Counted from the stretch's first letter, positions 43,164 to 54,001 are shown. The stretch is 64,000 nucleotides of DNA from Algoriphagus halophilus (GCF_900129785.1 NZ_FSRC01000001.1:1488001-1552000); one strand, 5' to 3'. Program-made: numbers and translations. Notes: generated by a model not told the origin, from the sequence alone.

Positions 43164-44758
43164 AGAAATTTGCTGAACTGATTGAGGAGCTGGATGCTAC
43201 CACCAAAACCAACAGAAAAGTAGCTGCACTTGCAGACTATTTTGAGCGGGCCTCCGAAGCCGATAAAATCTGGACCATTGCCATTCTTTCCCATCGTCGA
43301 CCTCCTCGGCCTGTCAATACCACCTTGCTAAGGCAGTATGCGGCAGAGCTTGCCGAAATCCCATTATGGCTGTTTGAGGATAGCTATCATATCGTGGGTG
43401 ATTTAGCTGAAGCAATCGCTTTGGTAATTCCCAATAATGTGATGAAATGCGAAAAATCTTTGGCAGGTATTCTAGAGGAATTAATTCTTTTAAAACCTAA
43501 ATCAGAGGAAGAGAAAAAGAACTATGTGCAAGAAATGTGGATGCAGTTGGATTATTATTCACGCTTTGTATTTACCAAGTTGCTTACAGGTGGATTCAGG
43601 ATCGGAATCAGTCAAAAATTGATGATCAAGGCACTTTCCCAGGTGACCGAGGTTCCGGAAGATGAACTTGCCTATCGGCTGATGGGGGACTGGATTCCTG
43701 CCACTACCGGCTTTGAGGAATTGATCTTTGGAAAGAATGAGCAGGCGTATGTATCCAAGCCCTACCCTTTTTACTTGGCCTACGCGTTGGAAAATGAGTT
43801 GGAGGATTTGGGTGATATTTCTGATTGGTCGGCAGAACATAAATGGGATGGGATCAGAGGCCAGATGATTTGTCGGAAAAGGGAGCTCTTTATTTGGACG
43901 AGAGGAGATGAGTTGGTGTCTGATAAGTATCCTGAGATGTTAGAATTGGTTGATTTTTTACCTGATGGGACCGTGTTGGATGGAGAAATCTTACCTTTTA
44001 TAGATGGGCAGGTTGGGACGTTTAATGATCTTCAGACTAGGATAGGAAGAAAAACAGTAAGTAAAAGTCTGCTTGAGAAGGTTCCAGTGGTTTTCAGGGC
44101 TTATGACCTGTTGGAAATTAAAGGAATGGATATCAGGAGTCAGAATTATCTAGAGCGAAGAACTCAACTGGAATCACTGATCCAATCTATTGTACATCCT
44201 GTGCTACAACTTTCAGAAAGGATGCAGTTTAATTCCTGGTCAGAAGTAAGTATTGAACGGGATTTGGCCAGAGAAAAGCGAAGTGAAGGGTTGATGCTAA
44301 AGAGAAATGATTCATCCTATCGAGTAGGGCGAAAAAAAGGGGATTGGTGGAAATGGAAAACAGATCCTTTAACCATCGATGCGGTGTTGACTTATGCGAT
44401 GCGAGGTCATGGAAGGAGAACCAACCTTTTTACAGATTACACTTTTGGACTTTGGGAACCAAATAAAGAAGGAGAACAAGAGCTGGTAACTTTTGCAAAA
44501 GCCTATTCAGGGCTTACAGATAAAGAATTTGCGCAAGTAGATGCCATTATCAAGAAAACTACTTTGGAGAGATTTGGTCCGGTAAGAAGTGTGGAGCCTA
44601 CCTTGGTTTTTGAATTGGCTTTTGAGGGAATTGCTTTTTCCAATAGGCATAAAAGTGGAGTGGCGGTGCGATTCCCCAGAATAGTAAGATGGAGAAAAGA
44701 CAAATCAATTGGGGATGCCAATACCCTGGAAGATTTAAAAGCATTAATTCCTAAATAA
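43160..44758 (+). CDS. ATP-dependent DNA ligase (repair-associated)
   Basis: This 532-residue protein has an N-terminal ligase helical domain (about 1-200), an adenylation domain with the active-site Lys228 in EHKWDGIRGQ, motif III-like GTVLDGEILPF, motif IV-like EGLMLKRNDSSYRVG, motif V GDWWKWK, and a C-terminal OB fold ending in the FPRIVRWRKDK motif VI. The organism would have a separate NAD-dependent LigA for replication; this type works in repair with the coupled exonuclease. The gene ends about 96 bp before a pirin gene. Confidence 0.93.
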   Translation: MKKFAELIEELDATTKTNRKVAALADYFERASEADKIWTIAILSHRRPPRPVNTTLLRQYAAELAEIPLWLFEDSYHIVGDLAEAIALVIPNNVMKCEKSLAGILEELILLKPKSEEEKKNYVQEMWMQLDYYSRFVFTKLLTGGFRIGISQKLMIKALSQVTEVPEDELAYRLMGDWIPATTGFEELIFGKNEQAYVSKPYPFYLAYALENELEDLGDISDWSAEHKWDGIRGQMICRKRELFIWTRGDELVSDKYPEMLELVDFLPDGTVLDGEILPFIDGQVGTFNDLQTRIGRKTVSKSLLEKVPVVFRAYDLLEIKGMDIRSQNYLERRTQLESLIQSIVHPVLQLSERMQFNSWSEVSIERDLAREKRSEGLMLKRNDSSYRVGRKKGDWWKWKTDPLTIDAVLTYAMRGHGRRTNLFTDYTFGLWEPNKEGEQELVTFAKAYSGLTDKEFAQVDAIIKKTTLERFGPVRSVEPTLVFELAFEGIAFSNRHKSGVAVRFPRIVRWRKDKSIGDANTLEDLKALIPK

Positions 44759-44854
44759 TAGCGACGGTTGCTTATTTTTATAATACTTCAAAATTTAATT
44801 AATGAGAGGGGGAAAATATAAGTAGACTTTGTGCCCAACGTTTAAACATCAATT

Positions 44855-45757
44855 ATGCAGTCACCCATTGGTTTAATAGTAGAAGAGAGAGCTGCCAACA
44901 TCGGGAATTTTATGGTCGGGAGACTCTTACCTTTTCGGGAAAAAAGAGCGGTTGGCCCCTTTGTTTTCATTGATCACATGGGCCCAGCCTGTTTAAAAGA
45001 ATATCAAAATGTCGATGTGCCTCCACATCCGCACATAGGAATTTCGACTTTGACCTACCTTTTTGATGGGGCGATTTTCCATAACGACAGTTTAGGGAAT
45101 GGGGTAGAAATCAAACCAGGGGAGGTAAACTGGATGACTGCTGGAAAAGGAGTAGTACATTCAGAAAGAACTCCCGAATATTTAAGGAAGCGGGATAAAT
45201 ATTTACATGGATTTCAAATTTGGATAGGATTACCAAAAGACAAAGAAAAGGTGGCCCCTTCCTTTTTCCACTATGATAAATCGGAGATACCGGTTTGGGA
45301 AGAAAATGGAATTGAGTTTAAGCTGATTGCTGGAGAAATCTCTGGAAAGAAATCCCCTGTGCAAGTACATAGTCCTTTGTATTTCTTAGAGATCAAAACG
45401 AAAAGAGCCCAAAAAATCAATATCGGGGAAAGGCTATTTGGTGAAGTGGGGATGTATGTATTGTCTGGAACTGTCAAGGTGGAAGGAAATGATTATGGAA
45501 CCAAACAATTGCTGATCGCCAAAAATCCATCCTTATGTGAATTTGAGACCAATGGGGAAACTATTATTTACCTCTTTGGGGGAGAGCCCTTTCCTGAAGA
45601 GCGATTTATGTTTTGGAATTTCGTTAGCTCGGATAAAGAGGAATTGGAAAATGCCAAGGAAAACTGGAAAGCACAGAATTTAGATGTTTTTCCAAAAATT
45701 CCAGGTGATGACAAGGAATTTGTACCGCTTCCAGAACCTCCCTTTAAATCGAAATAA
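44855..45757 (+). CDS. Pirin-family protein
   Basis: This 300-residue bicupin has the pirin iron-binding residues in the N-terminal cupin: PPHPHIGIS (two His), and the VVHSER segment carrying the third His and the Glu. The opening GNFMVGRLLPFREKRAVGPFVFIDHMGP is typical. The C-terminal cupin is less conserved, as usual. Bacterial pirins include quercetinases and redox-responsive regulators, and no substrate can be assigned here. It is close to but probably not part of the DNA repair pair. Confidence 0.9.
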   Translation: MQSPIGLIVEERAANIGNFMVGRLLPFREKRAVGPFVFIDHMGPACLKEYQNVDVPPHPHIGISTLTYLFDGAIFHNDSLGNGVEIKPGEVNWMTAGKGVVHSERTPEYLRKRDKYLHGFQIWIGLPKDKEKVAPSFFHYDKSEIPVWEENGIEFKLIAGEISGKKSPVQVHSPLYFLEIKTKRAQKINIGERLFGEVGMYVLSGTVKVEGNDYGTKQLLIAKNPSLCEFETNGETIIYLFGGEPFPEERFMFWNFVSSDKEELENAKENWKAQNLDVFPKIPGDDKEFVPLPEPPFKSK

Positions 45758-45968
45758 GGAATAGGAGTTGGTTTGTAAGGTATGAGAATTTCCGTTTGAG
45801 AATTTCAATTAATTTTTACGGTTTTCTAGAATTAATATTTAGAAAGCAAGAAAGTGTGTTCTTAATTGAATTTCTATCATAAATATTGTATTTTATTCAT
45901 CATTAGATAGTTATGACAGCTGTCTTTTTTCTTTTTACAATAGTTTTTATCACTTAATAAAAGATTTA

Positions 45969-46943
45969 ATGATGAGTATACAAGTTGAATTTATTCCTAA
46001 GATTCAGGTAAAGAATCTCTTTTTTAGCCTTGTTGCAAGTATGGTTTTGCTTTCTTCTTGTGGTACCGAACCCAAAGAGGAAGCTGTAGAAACAGAGGAG
46101 GTAACACCTCCAACTAGGTTGGATGTTGTAACGCTGGATATGGATTTTCAAGCTGTGGATACCATTCCTTCTGGATGGGTCACCTGGCGATACCAAAATC
46201 GTTCACCTCAACCTCATTTTATCCTAATTGACGATCCACTTGATAGTATTACGGTTGATGAATTCAGGGAGGAGTTATTGCCTCCTTTCGGCGAAGGAAT
46301 AAAGAAGATGTATGAAGGAAAGAACGAAGAAGCCATGGAGGCATTTGGTAAAATTCCTGCTTGGTATGCGGGTACCACCTGGCCAGGAGGAGTTGGACTG
46401 ACTTCGCCAGGAATGACTTCAGAAACTACTCTTAAACTTGAGCCAGGATTCTATATCATGGAGTGTTATGTGAAAATGAAAGATGGGATGTTCCATACCA
46501 ACATGGGAATGTATAAAACATTAATTGTATCTGAGGAAAAGTCACCTTTAGCGGAGCCAACTCCAGATTTCACAATTGATATTTCTAGTGAAAATGGAAT
46601 TGTATTTGAAAGTCCTGAAAAAGCCGGTACCTATACATTTCAAGTAAATTATATAGACCAGAAGAAATATGAGCACTTTCAGGGTCATGATGTGAACTTG
46701 GTTAGAATAGACGATTCTGGAGATTTGGCAGCGATTGAAACCTGGATGAATTGGTTAAACTTGGATGGTCTAATTGATCCTGTTCCAGAGGGCTTCACGT
46801 TTCTAGGTGGAGTAAATGATATGCCTACAGGGAGTACTGGTTATTTTAATGCTACGCTCGAACCAGGTAAGTATGCTTTGATTTCAGAAGTTCCGGATGC
46901 ATCTAATAGGAACTTGCTTAAAACATTTGAAATTATGCCTTAA
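45969..46943 (+). CDS. Uncharacterised lipoprotein with possible cupredoxin-like domains
   Basis: This lipoprotein (324 residues) has lipobox LLSSC at about residues 31-35, after a rather long N-terminal region; an alternative start one codon on makes no difference. Residues about 50-195 could be a cupredoxin-like beta sandwich: VTWRYQNRSPQPHFILIDD, then LKLEPGFYIMECYVKMKDGMFHTNMGM, where a Cys, a His and several Met lie close together as in copper sites. The second half (about 205-324) may be another sandwich domain (TYTFQVNYIDQKKYEHFQGHDVNLVRI, GYFNATLEPGKYALISEV). No named family is recognised. Copper binding is a guess from residue pattern. Confidence 0.5.
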   Translation: MMSIQVEFIPKIQVKNLFFSLVASMVLLSSCGTEPKEEAVETEEVTPPTRLDVVTLDMDFQAVDTIPSGWVTWRYQNRSPQPHFILIDDPLDSITVDEFREELLPPFGEGIKKMYEGKNEEAMEAFGKIPAWYAGTTWPGGVGLTSPGMTSETTLKLEPGFYIMECYVKMKDGMFHTNMGMYKTLIVSEEKSPLAEPTPDFTIDISSENGIVFESPEKAGTYTFQVNYIDQKKYEHFQGHDVNLVRIDDSGDLAAIETWMNWLNLDGLIDPVPEGFTFLGGVNDMPTGSTGYFNATLEPGKYALISEVPDASNRNLLKTFEIMP

Positions 46944-47112
46944 ATCAAAAATAGCGAAGCCCTAACATTGCTCACTTTGCGGTTAGTTTTACACGGTTTA
47001 GTAAGGTCCGGCAGGTTTTTTATCCATTGAGCCCCTCCTCAGCCGAACCAAATCAATGGAATGGCTTTAGCATAGGCTTTGTATAATAAAAGGGTGTTTA
47101 AATAAAATAGTT
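46944..47112. other. Short intergenic region with a 7-bp inverted repeat
   Basis: CCATTGA (47023-47029) and TCAATGG (47053-47059) could pair around a 23-base loop. No T run follows. No other signal recognised. Confidence 0.25.
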
Positions 47113-47334
47113 ATGAAAGATGAAACCAACAGTCTTGTTCAAGGAATTAAAAGAGTTACAGATTACTCTGAAGGCCTCACCTCTTTATTAGCGGGTACCT
47201 ATGTTTTATCCCTTGCATTGATCAAAGGAAATGTGGCTTTAAGGATTGCATTGGGGGTAGCAGGAGGATATTTGATTTTGAGAAGTGGAAGTAAACTGCA
47301 CTCCTTAGGTAAAGAAACCAAGGTTATTGATTAA
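47113..47334 (+). CDS. Small two-helix membrane protein
   Basis: This 73-residue protein has two likely membrane helices (about 22-38 and 44-60: LTSLLAGTYVLSLALIKG and ALRIALGVAGGYLILRSG) joined by a short turn. Such small DUF2892-like proteins are common, but the match is not certain. The start follows an AT-rich leader (AAATAAAATAGTTATG). Its independent placement and normal codon use support a real gene; role unknown. Confidence 0.55.
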   Translation: MKDETNSLVQGIKRVTDYSEGLTSLLAGTYVLSLALIKGNVALRIALGVAGGYLILRSGSKLHSLGKETKVID

Positions 47335-47433
47335 TCTACTTAAGGATTCGTAGTAAGATGTAGAGTCGATTTTTTGTGAAGCCAAGATATTGATTCTTAG
47401 TAGATAAGTAGGATTTAGTTTGAAAATCGGTAA

Positions 47434-48609
<1,176 letters not shown>

Positions 48610-48663
48610 AAGAAAAATCAATCATTGAATAGCTGGGTTTAATTCTAGCTACCATTTCATGGG

Positions 48664-48706
48664 GAGGGATTTAAATCTTTAAAGATGAATCCCTCTCTTT
48701 TTTTTT
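48664..48706 (+). terminator. Rho-independent terminator after the esterase gene
   Basis: GAGGGATT (48664-48671) pairs with AATCCCTC (48688-48695); the loop itself contains ATCTTTAAAGAT. A run of nine T begins at 48698. It is the clearest terminator on the plus strand in this window. Confidence 0.75.
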
Positions 48707-48874
48707 AGCCTGGGTTAGAGGAAGCAAAGAATGAGGAGCCACTTAACCTCAATTAAAGATTCATTGGCAAAATTTTCTTCCGGTGAATGACTTTTTATTT
48801 TAGATCATTAAAATGTTTTACTAGGTTCAGGTCATTCAGCAGAATGAATCATTGACCACCAAACACTGAACTTT

Positions 48875-51043
48875 ATGAACTATAGAAACTGGATACTCTT
48901 TTCTATTTTAATGATCAGCGTCTTTGCTCTACAGGCACAGGATAAGAAGCCTATTCAGCTTAGCGATCTCACCAAGATAGTCTCTGTTTCCAATCCCGAA
49001 ATCACGCCTGATGGACAGCAAGTGTTATTTGTTAAGAATTACATGGAAGCCGAAAAGGATGGAAAATTTGACTATAAACGTCAACTGATTTTGATGAATT
49101 TGAATCATCCAGAGTTGACGAAAGTGTTGAATAGCCCAACGTATGAAATCAGCAATTTTACCCTGTCACCTGACGGAAAGAAATTGGCATTCACAAAGTC
49201 TTGGGAAGGAAAATCCCAGATATGGGTATTACCCATGGATGGGGGTGAGTCTCAAGTGTTGACCGATGAAAAAGATGGAGCTTCTTCTCCAGTTTGGTCT
49301 CCAGATGGAAGTAAAATTCTGTTTTCTTTCTCCGTTCCTCTTTGGGCCATGGAAGGCACTCCTCCTTGGGAGAATCCTCGGCCAGGTAGAAGCTATGGTG
49401 ATGAACCCAACTATGAAGCCATTAATGCAGGTAAAGCGAAGGAAGATCTGAAACCCAACATGGATGGTTCGGTCGAAGAGCTTAGAGCTTGGTTAGCAAA
49501 AAATGCGGCTAAAAATGATCCTAGAGTTATTGATCGGCTCAATTTCCTAGGAGAGCGGGGACTGTCTACAGATATTAGTTTCCGGCACTTGGGAGTATAT
49601 GATTTGAAAACAGGTACTTCTGAAACGTTGACTTCGGGTTATCAAAGTTTCGGTGCTGCAGCGTGGGCACCCGATGGAAGCTATGTCTTGGCAACCAGTG
49701 TTGAAAGTGATCAGCACCCAGACTTGAACCGTGAACTTAATTCATCGATTTATAGAATTAACCTTGCAGATCATGCTGTAAGTAAATTGATTGGTTCGGA
49801 TGATTACCGATATAATGGAGCGACTTTTTCTCCAGATGGCAAATGGATAATGATTTCTGGACAGAAAACAGATGAGGATCGCAATTTCAACCAAAGTCTT
49901 ATTGGAGTTGCAAAGCCAGATGGATCAGGTATCAAATGGTTAACAGAGTCCTTGGACAGGAGAGTGGGAGGAGCTAAATGGTCTGATGATAGTAGATCAA
50001 TTTATTTTGCAGGAGCCAACAAAGGCGGTGTCACCTTATACAAAGCTGAAGTGAGCAATGGCAAGGTAAGCCCGATCATTACTGGACCAGTTGGGGTAGG
50101 GGATTTCGATATCCAAGGCAGTCAATTGGTGTATTCTTTGACACAGGTTTCTAATCCAAATGAGTTGTATAAGGCTGACCTCAACGGTAAAAGTGCACAG
50201 CAACTTACTCAATACAATGAGGCTTGGCTAGCTGATCGTTGGATTTCCCAACCAAAAGCACATCAGTTCAGCCATGATGGTTTCGAGGTGGATTACTGGG
50301 TGATGCCACCTTATGGGTTGAAGGAAGGTAATAAGTACCCTACACTTTTAGAAATGCACGGTGGGCCTACTGCCATGTGGGGACCAGGAGAATCTAGCAT
50401 GTGGCATGAGTTTCAAGTATTGGCTGGAAAGGGGTATGGAATTGTATATGCCAACCCACGTGGAAGTGGAGGCTATGGAAAAGAATTCCAAAAAGGGAAT
50501 TATAAGGATTGGGGAGATGGACCCGCCAAAGATGTATTGACTGCCTTGGATAAAGCAGGAGAAGCATACGAATGGATCAATGAAGATCAACTGGTATTGA
50601 CCGGTGGATCTTATGCTGGTTATTTGACTGCTTGGATCGTTGGACATGATCACCGATTCAAAGCTGCAGTGACCCAAAGGGGCGTCTACGAACTGACATT
50701 CTTTATGGGGGAAGGGAATGCTTGGAGGTTAGTTCCTAATTATTTTGGATATCCCTGGGAAGAAGGCGCCAAAGAGATTTTAGATTATAATAGCCCTCAA
50801 ACTTATGTCCAGAACATTGAAACTCCTTTGTTGATTTTTCATGGGGATAATGACCTGAGAACAGGTGTTCGTCAATCTGAATTGCTTTATAAGAGTTTGA
50901 AGATTATGGATAAGCCAGTAGAGTATATCCGATATCCTAGAGAAGGGCATGAATTGTCAAGATCAGGAGAGATCAATCATCGATTTGATCGAATCGGAAG
51001 AATTGTTGAGTTTTTTGAGCGATATGTGACACATCCAAATTAG
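48875..51043 (+). CDS. S9-family prolyl-oligopeptidase-like serine peptidase
   Basis: This 722-residue secreted protein has a signal peptide ending near FALQAQ. The first 430 residues form a beta propeller with several WD40-like/TolB strands (FTLSPDGKKLAFT, SSPVWSPDGSKILFS, AAAWAPDGSYVLAT, ATFSPDGKWIMIS). The C-terminal catalytic domain has Ser579 (TGGSYAGYLTAW), Asp660 (HGDNDLRTG) and His692 (EGHELSRSG). The serine box reads GGSYAG instead of the usual GGSYGG, a known mild variant. The family includes acylaminoacyl peptidases and dipeptidyl peptidases that degrade oligopeptides. It stands alone and ends at a bidirectional terminator. Confidence 0.9.
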   Translation: MNYRNWILFSILMISVFALQAQDKKPIQLSDLTKIVSVSNPEITPDGQQVLFVKNYMEAEKDGKFDYKRQLILMNLNHPELTKVLNSPTYEISNFTLSPDGKKLAFTKSWEGKSQIWVLPMDGGESQVLTDEKDGASSPVWSPDGSKILFSFSVPLWAMEGTPPWENPRPGRSYGDEPNYEAINAGKAKEDLKPNMDGSVEELRAWLAKNAAKNDPRVIDRLNFLGERGLSTDISFRHLGVYDLKTGTSETLTSGYQSFGAAAWAPDGSYVLATSVESDQHPDLNRELNSSIYRINLADHAVSKLIGSDDYRYNGATFSPDGKWIMISGQKTDEDRNFNQSLIGVAKPDGSGIKWLTESLDRRVGGAKWSDDSRSIYFAGANKGGVTLYKAEVSNGKVSPIITGPVGVGDFDIQGSQLVYSLTQVSNPNELYKADLNGKSAQQLTQYNEAWLADRWISQPKAHQFSHDGFEVDYWVMPPYGLKEGNKYPTLLEMHGGPTAMWGPGESSMWHEFQVLAGKGYGIVYANPRGSGGYGKEFQKGNYKDWGDGPAKDVLTALDKAGEAYEWINEDQLVLTGGSYAGYLTAWIVGHDHRFKAAVTQRGVYELTFFMGEGNAWRLVPNYFGYPWEEGAKEILDYNSPQTYVQNIETPLLIFHGDNDLRTGVRQSELLYKSLKIMDKPVEYIRYPREGHELSRSGEINHRFDRIGRIVEFFERYVTHPN

Positions 51044-51061
51044 GCTTAGCAGGATCATTCC

Positions 51062-51097
51062 AAAGGCCCTCCAATCTGAAAGACTGGAGGGCCTTTT
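51062..51097. terminator. Bidirectional terminator between convergent genes
   Basis: AAAGGCCCTCCA (51062-51073) pairs exactly with TGGAGGGCCTTT (51085-51096). The 12-pair GC-rich stem has an 11-base loop and A/T flanks on both sides. It ends the S9 peptidase gene and can also stop transcription coming from the opposite phosphodiesterase gene. Confidence 0.8.
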
Positions 51098-51108
51098 ATG
51101 ATGCGCTA

Positions 51109-51981
51109 TTAATTAATACTACTGGAGGATGTTTGCTTTTTAATCATTAACCAAAATTCAGGTAGATCGGTTTGTACTACATTGGCTCCATTGGAAATCA
51201 GGTCCAAAGCATATTTAACCTGTGGATCTTTGGCAAGCTTCTGATCCAATTCTCCCAAGGAATTAATCCAAGTTCTAAATCCGTATTTTTTAGCCAACCC
51301 ATTGACCTCTTTCGTATTGAAGTTTGGATCAATGTGTATGATTACGGGATCTAGTTTTTTATAGGCTTTTTTCACCTGCTGCTTTTTATAGGTTCTAGGC
51401 ATTAGATAGGCATCAGGGTATTGAGATTTAATTTCCTGTAAAACCTTCCAATCTGAATCAAAAAAGATCACCTCATCAAACATGTCCAGCTCCTTCACTA
51501 CTGCCAGGACTGCATTGATGTTGGAAGTTTTCAAATCCAGGTCAACCATGATTTTTCCTTTTGAAAGGTGGAGAGCTTCCTTCAAGGTAGGGACTTGCTG
51601 GCTTGTTTCCTCTCCATTATAAAGTAGTCTTACTTGGTCAATATCCTTACTAGTTAGGATTTCAATATCTCCTATCCCTGTAGTAGTTCGGTTAATTGTC
51701 TGGTCATGCATTAGGAAAACCTCGCCATCAGCAGTGACTCTTACATCAATCTCAATGATATCTACCCCTAAATCAATAGCTTCTTGAATAGCGTTCAAAC
51801 TATTTTCAGGATGGGTTGAATGTGCTGCTCTGTGTGCTGCAATCAAAAGTTCATTGGAATGTAATAATCGATCACGAATATGTTCGACTTGCGCTGAACC
51901 GGTGAAACTAAAGATGAGATTTCCCAGCAGAAATAGGCCAATTTTCAAAAGTTGGGAGGTGGATTGGAATTGAATTTTCAT
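51109..51981 (-). CDS. Secreted glycerophosphodiester phosphodiesterase
   Basis: This 290-residue protein has a signal peptide ending near FTGSAQ. It is a GDPD TIM barrel: catalytic AAHRAAHSTHPENSLNAI with the first His and the metal-binding Glu, then VDIIEIDVRVTADGEVFLMHD with the second Glu, Asp and the second His. The middle (KIMVDLDLK) gives a further metal ligand. It cleaves glycerophosphodiesters to glycerol-3-phosphate and an alcohol. The stop of the upstream phosphatase gene overlaps its ATG, so both phosphorus-releasing enzymes are made together. Confidence 0.9.
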   Translation of the reverse strand: MKIQFQSTSQLLKIGLFLLGNLIFSFTGSAQVEHIRDRLLHSNELLIAAHRAAHSTHPENSLNAIQEAIDLGVDIIEIDVRVTADGEVFLMHDQTINRTTTGIGDIEILTSKDIDQVRLLYNGEETSQQVPTLKEALHLSKGKIMVDLDLKTSNINAVLAVVKELDMFDEVIFFDSDWKVLQEIKSQYPDAYLMPRTYKKQQVKKAYKKLDPVIIHIDPNFNTKEVNGLAKKYGFRTWINSLGELDQKLAKDPQVKYALDLISNGANVVQTDLPEFWLMIKKQTSSSSIN

Positions 51982-53297
51982 TTAGAATTAAATCGTTCTG
52001 GGGTATTAGGTATATTATTGATTAGTAGTTTGTTGCCTTCTGTATCCTTTTGAATTTCAAAAGAATCATACAGTTCACCCAAGGCGGTATAGGCTTTAAA
52101 TCTTAAGGTATTTCCTTTTACCTGAATCCATTGGTATAACTGAGTGTTTGACGCTTTTCTTACCATCCATGGATCATCTTTTACTTTATACATTTTCGGT
52201 CCAGCAATCGAGACGACATATACAGGTCCTTGATTGTAATCAAGTTCCTCGTTTTCGTAAAACCCTTGCCCCCTTGCATAGGCATGATCATGGCCTTGAA
52301 TAGCCAAATCCACCTTAAATTCCTGTAAAACAGGTCTGATATAGTCGATCATCTTGTCGTGATACCTATCTGCGGCACTGGCATATACTGGATAATGGAA
52401 GGTGACAACCGTCCATTTTCTTGGATTATTAGTTAAAACCCCTCTTAGCCAATCCATTTGTGCCTGCCTGTATGTAGGGGATTCATCGATCTGTTCCCCA
52501 TCAAGGGAAATGATTTTCAACTCTGGAAAATTGATTTCATAGGTGGTTTCTTCCAGTCCTTTAGGGCCATTACGAGGAAGGTTAAATTGCGCGTTCCAAT
52601 GTGGGGTAAGTGTGGCAGGATTTTTTGAAAACTCATGATTCCCTGGAGTCATCATAGACGGAATGCTGGCATGAATCCATTGCCCTGCTTCAAACCAGCC
52701 TCCCCATTCAAAATCTGCACTTTCATGATTGATAAGATCTCCTGCATAAACGATGAAGTCCATTTTTGGAAGGTTGATAATAGCTTTCCTGATCACTCTG
52801 CTAAACATGGATACAACGTCATTTTGAGCATCTCCAAAATAGAGGAAGTTGACCTCTTGGTCATCTTCCGGAATATCAAATTGAAACCATTCACTCCAAT
52901 AATCTTCCTGACCTACCCGATAAACATAAGTTTTTCCGGGTTCAAGGCCTTCTAGTTTTACTTGGTGATATTTGGCATAGGTGATAGGTTCTTCATCTTG
53001 TTGGGAAATGAGTATTTCTGTAGCCGCATCTAGTAGATGCGTAGAATCCTTGAATTCAGGACCAGCCGTAGCTAGCGTAAATTCCAAATAGGAATGAGTG
53101 ACTGTGGTGTCTGTTCGCCAATTGACACCGATCTTTGAAAAGGGATCCTCTGTTAGGTTCAAAATGATTCGATCCGGTTTCTTTCTGGGTTGGTATTGTA
53201 AGTTGGGATCTGCAGGTGGGAGTTGTTGAGATAAGAGTAAGTTAGATGTAAATAAGAACACCCAGGAAAAAATAAATTCTTTAAAAAGGGAATGCAT
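51978..53297 (-). CDS. Purple-acid-phosphatase-like metallophosphoesterase
   Basis: This 439-residue secreted protein (signal near NLLLSQQ) has an N-terminal fibronectin-like purple acid phosphatase domain (about 45-145: DRIILNLTEDPFSKIGVNWRT, GKTYVYRVGQEDYWSEW). The metallophosphoesterase domain (about 150-400) has FGDAQND, YAGDLINHES, GNHEFSKN, VTFHYPVYAS and QGHDHAYARG, all five metal motifs of the family. It releases phosphate from organic esters in the periplasm or outside. It is coupled by a 4-bp overlap to the glycerophosphodiesterase gene, which suggests a phosphate-scavenging pair. No Pho box is recognised. Confidence 0.9.
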   Translation of the reverse strand: MHSLFKEFIFSWVFLFTSNLLLSQQLPPADPNLQYQPRKKPDRIILNLTEDPFSKIGVNWRTDTTVTHSYLEFTLATAGPEFKDSTHLLDAATEILISQQDEEPITYAKYHQVKLEGLEPGKTYVYRVGQEDYWSEWFQFDIPEDDQEVNFLYFGDAQNDVVSMFSRVIRKAIINLPKMDFIVYAGDLINHESADFEWGGWFEAGQWIHASIPSMMTPGNHEFSKNPATLTPHWNAQFNLPRNGPKGLEETTYEINFPELKIISLDGEQIDESPTYRQAQMDWLRGVLTNNPRKWTVVTFHYPVYASAADRYHDKMIDYIRPVLQEFKVDLAIQGHDHAYARGQGFYENEELDYNQGPVYVVSIAGPKMYKVKDDPWMVRKASNTQLYQWIQVKGNTLRFKAYTALGELYDSFEIQKDTEGNKLLINNIPNTPERFNSK

Positions 53298-53472
53298 GAG
53301 TTGATTTGGATTTTTTTCAAATGATTTGGATCATTTCATTCAAGATTACTTTGTTTATAAGACCTCTAAATCCTGTATTCGGGCTAGCAGAAGTGATTTT
53401 ATTTTGATTCTTAAAAAGTAGAGAGTTAAATAGAAATGGATTCCAGGGAGATAGAAAGGTTGGTTATAAAAT

Positions 53473-53503
53473 AAAAAAGGTTCACTTAAAGCGAACCTTT
53501 TTT
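53473..53503 (-). terminator. Terminator of the haem-binding protein operon
   Basis: AAAAAAGGTTC (53473-53483) pairs exactly with GAACCTTTTTT (53493-53503) around a nine-base loop. On the minus strand the second arm ends in a T run. It lies 28 bp after the stop of the 156-residue haem protein gene. Confidence 0.75.
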
Positions 53504-53530
53504 AATCATGGTTTGACTTTGATTCAAAAC

Positions 53531-54001
53531 TTATTCTTCCTCATCTTCCACAACAATGTCCATGGCAGCTTCTGCCCATTCCATAATTAATTGTCGTTGG
53601 GATGCATCTAATTTTGCTTCAGAATGTAAGGTTAAATAAATAGGAAGTGGCATATGTTCTTCTTCTACCTCCGATATGATATCATCCAAAATTGCCAATT
53701 GATCCATCATTTCAATCTCTTCCCAATTGGAAAAATTGACTTCTTCTCTGCCTTCTCGAGCATCTTTGGCAACTAACCAAGAACTTGGAGCTACATAAGA
53801 ATACCAGGGATACGCTGGAGTATTACTATGGCAATCATAGCATGCGGTCTTTAAAAGAGTAGCTACTTCACCCTCCACTAATCCGGAACCCATCAGGTCT
53901 GCAGGATTATCAGTATTGATGGGGGGAAGCTCATTAGGAATAAATTGAATGGCGATTAGAATAATTGCCAATCCGAGTAATAGCTTTTGCCAAAGCCTCA
54001 T
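53531..54001 (-). CDS. Haem-binding domain protein (Haem_bd, CxxCH)
   Basis: This 156-residue protein has an N-terminal membrane anchor (residues about 5-22) and the haem motif CYDCHSN, followed by TPAYPWYSYVAPSSWLVAKDAREGR, which defines the Haem_bd family of Bacteroidota. After it come a helix with a Met-containing HMPLPIYLTLH segment and a final LIMEWAEAA. The family is c-type-cytochrome-like, attached to the periplasmic face of the inner membrane, with unknown electron partners. It starts directly after the stop codon of the next upstream haem protein gene (TAAATG). Confidence 0.87.
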   Translation of the reverse strand: MRLWQKLLLGLAIILIAIQFIPNELPPINTDNPADLMGSGLVEGEVATLLKTACYDCHSNTPAYPWYSYVAPSSWLVAKDAREGREEVNFSNWEEIEMMDQLAILDDIISEVEEEHMPLPIYLTLHSEAKLDASQRQLIMEWAEAAMDIVVEDEEE

